Origin: Chryseobacterium gleum
GTDB taxonomy: Bacteria; Bacteroidota; Bacteroidia; Flavobacteriales_D; Crocinitomicaceae
Assembly: GCA_945877005.1 (NCBI GenBank)
Contig: CAMCQL010000029.1
Span: forward strand, 1-13,498
Reading direction: 5' to 3'
DNA: 13,498 bases
Part shown: piece by piece, positions 8,394 to 13,498 of the stretch
Layout: each line of letters opens with the position of its first letter
Numbering within the stretch: position 1 is the first letter of the stretch
Notes under the pieces: generated by a model
What the model was told of the DNA's origin: nothing
What the model saw: the letters and a program-made list of their open reading frames with translations, nothing else
The model's database searches: none
Made by a program: the position numbers and the translations under genes

Positions 8394-10316
8394 ATGATAT
8401 TAGCGATAGAAAGAACCAAGTTCACTTATTTATATAAGTACAATCAAATTAGGGTTGATGTTAACCAACTAATTGATAAGTCAACTGATGCCCTAAAAGG
8501 TATGCTTACAAATGATTTAAATAGATTGATTGAATTATTTGATAAAGCGATGCCTTTGTTTGAGCAAGACCATGAAATCATCTTATTAGAAATAGAAAAG
8601 AGCAAAATGAGTATTCAAAATGGCATTTTGATTTCATTTGATTCAATACAATGTATTTATCCACTTACGGATATTGGACTTAAACTTCTTGATGGAAAAA
8701 TTAGCGAGGATTTTATTTTAGAACAACCTGTTTTTGAAAATGTAATTGAAGTAATAAAAATTAATCGTTCAATGGATTTTAGAAAGGCAGCGGCTGCAAA
8801 ATTACTTGAACATTATGATTTGGTTCAATATATAAAAAAGGATACAATTTTATCAATAGAATCATCTGTCGAAAAGAACCTACTTGATAAAATAAAGCCA
8901 CAAATATTTGATACTTTTCTTGATCATCTAATTGCGTACAATAAGACTCCATCATACATTCCAGAAGGAAACATAGAGCACATCTGTAAAATAGGAGTAA
9001 TTGCAATAAAATATTTGGGCAAAGCGGAGGAGGTTTTTACCAATGGCCATTTTTATAAGTCAAGTATTAAATATAAATCCAAGATAAACAGTCCTTCCTA
9101 TTTGAAATCATATTCCGATTTTAATTCAATTGTAGATGTTGAGCTAAAATCGAGTATTGAGAAAATGGTAGATATAATTTCAAAAGAATACAGCGGGGTC
9201 GATGTTTTCAAGGTCTCTTATTTCTTTCTTGCTTTTAAATCATTTCTTAATAAACATGACAATAATGTAGAGTTATTAAATAATGAAATTGAAGACCTAG
9301 TTTATGATGATAAACAAAGTGCTGCTATTGTTCTAGCAATGCTTGGCTTCACTTATTCAATTGAAAGTATCTATGAGGGATTACATAGAATTTCAAATGC
9401 TCCGTTGCTCAAATCAACCCGAAGTAAATTAAATGCTGAAGTAGAAAATCGTAAAAGAGTTGAATCTGCAATTGAAAAACAAAAGCAGCACGAAAAAGAG
9501 TTGGAGAACGAACGAATCAGTATGGAAATTCAAAGTCATACATCTGTTAATGAATTACAATCTTCTTCCACACCAAACATTTCAGAGAACAAGATTGAAG
9601 AAATAGAAATAGGAAAAACTATTGAATTAGATCTATTTGATAATTCAGAAGTAGCTACTCTTGTTGATTTGAAGGATTCGGATGATTTAACAAAAAATGA
9701 GAATGAAAACACCGATCAACAGGATAGTAACCCTGAACTTTCGGAACCATCAACAGAATATCAAAATTCTAAAAATAATGAGTTAATCAATAATAACGAA
9801 ATCGAGGGAACTGAACTGGATAAAACGGCAGAAATCATTGCTACTTCAAATGAGCAAAAGGACGAGGAAATAAATAATATTGTGAAAGATACTGTTATCC
9901 CCTTAAAAAAGTCTAAAAAAGGGAAAGTACCCGAAACATCAGTGAAGAAAATTAATCCATCAATGTCTACTTCTGCTTCACCAGAAATAGCACCGTCAGA
10001 AAATGATGACTCAATAGTTCAAAATTCAGAAGTTTATGCTGAACAAAATCCAACAGTCAAAAGTAATGTAATAACAATACAGATTTTTGAGGAAGCGTTT
10101 CTGACAGATTATTTAAATAGTAAATACGAAAACAAGGAGAAGATTAAATTATGGGATGAATTGATGAGAAACTTCTTTCCAGAAAAGAATGAAATAATTT
10201 CATATAAAAAACTCAATAGTCAATTTCAAATAGATAAATATTCTATAGATAAAATGTTTGATTCTGAATCAGAAATTAAAAAACTCAAAGATTTTTTTAA
10301 AAATTATAATCAATAA
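8394..10316 (+). CDS. Hypothetical protein: helical N-terminal half, coiled coil, acidic linker, small C-terminal domain
   Basis: I do not recognise this 640-residue protein. Residues 1 to about 340 look folded and mainly helical, beginning with a beta-like segment (MILAIERTKFTYLYKYN) and including a hydrophobic stretch AAIVLAMLGFTYSIESIYEG (about 310-330) too polar overall to be called a membrane span. Residues about 343-382 are a charged heptad-like coiled coil rich in Glu, Lys and Gln. Residues about 383-553 are low complexity, rich in Asn, Glu, Asp, Ser and Thr, with a lysine patch LKKSKKGKVP near 505, and are probably disordered. A compact helical C-terminal domain of about 85 residues follows, with LWDELMRNFFP and a Lys-rich end. 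It starts 11 bases after the SF1 ATPase, and its stop directly abuts the next start (TAAATG). The layout suggests a tethering subunit joining partners, which is an inference. No catalytic motif was seen. Confidence 0.88.
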   Translation: MILAIERTKFTYLYKYNQIRVDVNQLIDKSTDALKGMLTNDLNRLIELFDKAMPLFEQDHEIILLEIEKSKMSIQNGILISFDSIQCIYPLTDIGLKLLDGKISEDFILEQPVFENVIEVIKINRSMDFRKAAAAKLLEHYDLVQYIKKDTILSIESSVEKNLLDKIKPQIFDTFLDHLIAYNKTPSYIPEGNIEHICKIGVIAIKYLGKAEEVFTNGHFYKSSIKYKSKINSPSYLKSYSDFNSIVDVELKSSIEKMVDIISKEYSGVDVFKVSYFFLAFKSFLNKHDNNVELLNNEIEDLVYDDKQSAAIVLAMLGFTYSIESIYEGLHRISNAPLLKSTRSKLNAEVENRKRVESAIEKQKQHEKELENERISMEIQSHTSVNELQSSSTPNISENKIEEIEIGKTIELDLFDNSEVATLVDLKDSDDLTKNENENTDQQDSNPELSEPSTEYQNSKNNELINNNEIEGTELDKTAEIIATSNEQKDEEINNIVKDTVIPLKKSKKGKVPETSVKKINPSMSTSASPEIAPSENDDSIVQNSEVYAEQNPTVKSNVITIQIFEEAFLTDYLNSKYENKEKIKLWDELMRNFFPEKNEIISYKKLNSQFQIDKYSIDKMFDSESEIKKLKDFFKNYNQ

Positions 10317-13300
10317 ATGCTCCCACTACAACAGGCTTACGAAGTCAAACAATCGATTATTGAGTACCTCAAAGCAACCTTTGATTTTAAGGAAAAGGCT
10401 GTTTCTAAGGCATTCTACGACTTTATTGAAAGTCCAACGGATGGTATTTTCAAAGGTCCCTATATTTCATTGAAATTACCTTTTGAAACGGAAACGGGTG
10501 GAGAGGAAATCCCACTTCAAATAAAACCAAAATTATCGCCGTACAAACATCAATTTCAAGCCTTCCAACGTCTCACATCAGAAAATGGACATAAACCAGA
10601 ACCTACCTTATTAACAACTGGTACAGGTTCTGGAAAAACAGAATCCTTCCTTTATCCAATTTTGGATTATTGTTATAAGAATAAAGGAAAAGCAGGGATT
10701 AAAGTAATCATTCTTTATCCGATGAATGCCCTTGCTACCGATCAAGCCAAACGTTTGGCTGAAATTGTTTACAATGATCCATTGTTGAAGGATAATGTAA
10801 CTGCTGGGTTGTTTATTGGTGAAGGGAAAGACAAGTCAAAATTTCCTAAAACGATGGATGACTCCCATATCATTGAAAATAGGGATGAAATTTTAACAAA
10901 TCCGCCAGATATTTTACTAACCAACTTTAAAATGTTGGATTACGGATTGTTGCGACATCAATTTCACGATTTATGGAAATTCAATTTTGATGACCCTTCT
11001 TTATTGCAGTTCTTGGTTCTGGATGAATTGCATACCTATGATGGTGCTCAAGGAACAGATGTAGCGAACTTAATACGTCGTTTGAAACTTAAATTGAATA
11101 TTCCACAAGGACAATTATGTCCAGTTGGAACTTCAGCAACAATAGGTAAAGGGGCAGATTCGGCGCGCTTACTGACAGAATATGCTTCTAGTGTATTTGG
11201 AGAAACATTTGATGTAGATTCAGTAATTGTTGAACATCGATTAAGTGCCGATCAATTTTTTACGATTCCAGATACCCAATTGGATACGTTTATTCCTCGA
11301 ATTGTTGGATTACAGCAAAGTCGATTGGGAATAAATGAAAATTACCTGGATTACATTATCCGTCAAAAGAAATTATGGCAATTACCAGATGATATTTTAC
11401 CCAAAGACCTTGCAGATCAACTGAAGCAATTGAAAATCGTAAAAGACTTATGCGATATATGTTCTAAATCCATTCTTCCAATAACAGAATTAATTGATCG
11501 ATTGAATGCAATAAATCCAGGATATGCTTCCTTGCCTTTAATGGATGAGGTAAATGGATACTCCCCAAAAGAAGAAGTGATAACCTCCATTTTGGCGTTA
11601 ATTGCAGAAGCAAAAATGGATGAAAAGGGAAAGATTCCTTTTCTATTCCTACAAATACAAATTTGGGTAAGAGAATTAAGTGGTTTACTTCGTGAATTTT
11701 CAGCCGAACCGTCATTCACTTGGAAGGACAAGATATCCTTAGAAGACGATAATATTGCTTTACCACCTTATTTTTGCAGAGAATGCGGCGCCAGCGGATG
11801 GATGGCTATAAAACATGATAATCGCGATAAATTCGAAGGAGATCCAACTGGTATTTACGAGCACTATTTTACCAATCATAAGAATATCTATTTCATAAAT
11901 ACATATTCTGAAAAACATGCTGCCGTTGATGATTTTGACGGTGAAGGAATAGCACCGTATGTACATCAAGTAGATCTTAAATTCAGAGATACCGACACTC
12001 CTAATTATCTTCATGTTTTAGGTTATAGAAAAGTAAAAGATCAAAAATCAATTCATGTTTGCCCAGAGTGTAACACCCAGAATACCTTAAGTATCATTGG
12101 GACAAGAATTGCTACGTTAAACTCGGTTTCTGTAAGTCAGGTATTATCATCTGATTTGGACAAAAGAGGAGAGCAATACCGTAAAGTTTTAGAATTTACC
12201 AATGGAGTTCAAGATGCAGCGCATCAAGCAGGATTTGTTCAAGCGCGAAACTACCGATTTACTTTTCGTTCTTCTCTTCAAAAAATCATTAATGATATTG
12301 GAAAACCTATAGACTTAGATACACTTTCAGAAACCTTCATCAATTATTGGAAAACGCATGCTGACCCAACAGGCAATGGCCAATTGGATGCGTATTTTCA
12401 GCGTTTCTTTCCTTCGGATTACATTGGGAAATCAGATGTGGAAATGTATCGGAATGAGCAAACCAAACAATTCTCAAAAAAGTTCGAAACTGAATTTGAT
12501 CTACGTGTTTATTGGGAGGTCTTATCGGAGTTTGGTTATAATGCTCAAATAGGTCGTACGCTTGAAAAAACTGGTTCATCTGCGGTTTCATTTGATTTGG
12601 ATGAATTGAAAATGGCCTTTACAGCAATGTTTGATTGGATGAAATCTAACAATATGGAAGTTGTAGAAGAATCTTCATTCGTTCAATTTTTGAATTTATT
12701 ATTGCATCGTATGAGAATTCGTGGTGCATTGAATCATCCGTACCTCAATAAGTTTAGACAAGAGGATTTATCATTCTTTAATTTAAACTGGTCCCGAGAT
12801 TCACGTCATTTTTTGAATAGAACGTATTTCGAGAGAAATTCAAGAATCCCCAAATTGGTGTGTACCAATGGAAAAACAAAAAATGTGTTGGATTCAACAT
12901 TCGCAAAAACAACGAATTGGTTCCACACTTATTTTGTAAAAACCTTTGAACTTGTTCCGTCAAATACAGCAATGATTAACGAGTTCTACGAAGAGTTATT
13001 CAAAATTTTATCTGAACAAGATTTAATAGATGTTAATACATCCAAAGAAGGAGAAAATTTCGCTATAAATCCTTCCAAAATTAAGGTAGGAAATGAAGTG
13101 ATTTCTTTTGAATGTAATCAATGTTCTTCTTCTATTCAAGTTCATTCGACTGATAACCTATTGGAAGGATCTGTTTGCATGGATTATCGTTGCACTGGAA
13201 AATATGTTCTGTCCCCAAAAAAGAAATTGAACTATTATAATTTAGTTTATAATCGTACAAACTCACCTCGTATTTTTGCTTCAGAACATACTGGAGTCTT

Positions 13301-13498
13301 GGAAAGACAAGTTAGAGAAAATGTAGAAGATGATTTTAAAAATAGGCCAAATTACAATTCACTCAATGTATTAGTTGCAACGTCTACATTGGAAATGGGG
13401 ATTGATATTGGATCCTTAAATACGGCAATTAACACGAGTGTTCCGCCGCTGACATCAAATTTCTTGCAACGAATTGGTCGTGCAGGTCGATCATCTGG
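10317..13498 (+). CDS. Giant COG1205/YprA-type superfamily 2 helicase with cysteine clusters, 3' partial
   Basis: The frame is open from ATG 10317 to the last base, giving 1060 codons, so the C-terminus lies outside the window. Motifs in order: Walker A GTGSGKT (residues 102-108), motif Ia LYPMNALATDQAKRL (about 137-151), NPPDILLTN (about 195-203), Walker B DELH (236-239), motif III TSAT (272-275), a motif IV-like FTNGVQDAAHQAG (627-639), motif V TSTLEMGIDIG (1022-1032) and motif VI QRIGRAGR (1051-1058). Two cysteine sets probably bind zinc: C487, C490, C582 and C585, then C933, C936, C954 and C959. This is the architecture of large defence-associated helicases that end in a DUF1998 domain, such as DruE and DISARM-type proteins, and unwinding or translocating on invading DNA is the likely role. 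The motif IV-like site reads NGV where many relatives have DNR. The start abuts the previous stop with no gap. Confidence 0.94.
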   Translation, partial: MLPLQQAYEVKQSIIEYLKATFDFKEKAVSKAFYDFIESPTDGIFKGPYISLKLPFETETGGEEIPLQIKPKLSPYKHQFQAFQRLTSENGHKPEPTLLTTGTGSGKTESFLYPILDYCYKNKGKAGIKVIILYPMNALATDQAKRLAEIVYNDPLLKDNVTAGLFIGEGKDKSKFPKTMDDSHIIENRDEILTNPPDILLTNFKMLDYGLLRHQFHDLWKFNFDDPSLLQFLVLDELHTYDGAQGTDVANLIRRLKLKLNIPQGQLCPVGTSATIGKGADSARLLTEYASSVFGETFDVDSVIVEHRLSADQFFTIPDTQLDTFIPRIVGLQQSRLGINENYLDYIIRQKKLWQLPDDILPKDLADQLKQLKIVKDLCDICSKSILPITELIDRLNAINPGYASLPLMDEVNGYSPKEEVITSILALIAEAKMDEKGKIPFLFLQIQIWVRELSGLLREFSAEPSFTWKDKISLEDDNIALPPYFCRECGASGWMAIKHDNRDKFEGDPTGIYEHYFTNHKNIYFINTYSEKHAAVDDFDGEGIAPYVHQVDLKFRDTDTPNYLHVLGYRKVKDQKSIHVCPECNTQNTLSIIGTRIATLNSVSVSQVLSSDLDKRGEQYRKVLEFTNGVQDAAHQAGFVQARNYRFTFRSSLQKIINDIGKPIDLDTLSETFINYWKTHADPTGNGQLDAYFQRFFPSDYIGKSDVEMYRNEQTKQFSKKFETEFDLRVYWEVLSEFGYNAQIGRTLEKTGSSAVSFDLDELKMAFTAMFDWMKSNNMEVVEESSFVQFLNLLLHRMRIRGALNHPYLNKFRQEDLSFFNLNWSRDSRHFLNRTYFERNSRIPKLVCTNGKTKNVLDSTFAKTTNWFHTYFVKTFELVPSNTAMINEFYEELFKILSEQDLIDVNTSKEGENFAINPSKIKVGNEVISFECNQCSSSIQVHSTDNLLEGSVCMDYRCTGKYVLSPKKKLNYYNLVYNRTNSPRIFASEHTGVLERQVRENVEDDFKNRPNYNSLNVLVATSTLEMGIDIGSLNTAINTSVPPLTSNFLQRIGRAGRSS

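Noticed and set aside
9540..10060. Possible tandem DNA repeats in the Asn/Glu-rich part of the orphan gene
   Set aside because: The protein is compositionally biased, but no repeat unit recurs at the nucleotide or residue level.
10258..10473. Plus-strand open frame bridging the end of the orphan gene and the start of the helicase
   Set aside because: It overlaps two well-supported genes in another frame and its translation is low-complexity Lys/Leu-rich shadow sequence.
11417..12591. Several minus-strand open frames of 80-104 codons
   Set aside because: They lie inside the uninterrupted helicase frame, which has clear motifs on both sides, and their translations look non-coding.

Overview
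The window looks like part of a chromosomal or mobile defence island of an AT-rich member of the Bacteroidota, probably flavobacterial. The reasons are low GC (roughly one third by eye), TAA as the stop of five of the six genes whose end is visible, no Shine-Dalgarno-like sequence before the starts, and protein sequences rich in Asn, Lys and Ile. The species cannot be named from the sequence.

All recognisable genes lie on the plus strand in one very compact run, with gaps of 0 to 11 bases, so this is almost certainly one operon that continues beyond both window edges. In order: (1) 2-2923, a large DNA adenine methyltransferase with an NPPW motif, missing its 5' end; (2) 2928-4022, an unrecognised protein with a degenerate Rossmann-like glycine loop; (3) 4025-4651, an AlkB-type Fe(II)/2-oxoglutarate dioxygenase with all catalytic residues; (4) 4655-7207, a fusion of a class I methyltransferase-like domain to an Hsp70/DnaK-type ATPase with a lidless substrate-binding-like tail; (5) 7213-8382, a compact UvrD/Rep-type superfamily 1 helicase or ATPase; (6) 8394-10316, an unrecognised protein with a helical N-terminal half, a coiled coil, a long acidic disordered linker and a small C-terminal domain; (7) 10317-13498, a giant COG1205/YprA-type superfamily 2 helicase with two cysteine clusters, cut by the window end. 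Gene 7 is open to the last base.

A modification methylase, a COG1205-type helicase, an SF1 ATPase and an Hsp70-like ATPase together recall DISARM-related and helicase-methylase-ATPase (Hma-like) antiphage systems. The Rsm22-like methyltransferase-Hsp70 fusion, its likely degenerate relative in gene 2 and the embedded AlkB do not match any layout I can name with confidence. My working inference is a multi-gene antiphage system in which the methylase marks self DNA, the helicases act on invading DNA, and the Hsp70 fusion and AlkB have regulatory or protective roles. No nuclease is recognisable, so an effector may lie outside the window or in an unrecognised protein.

Base composition is mosaic. 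The ends of the methylase, AlkB and the giant helicase are richer in GC than the central part of the methylase, gene 2 and, by eye, genes 4 to 6. This fits exchange of specificity or partner modules. There is no gene-free stretch longer than 11 bases, and I found no tRNA, rRNA, CRISPR array, insertion sequence, terminator or internal promoter.
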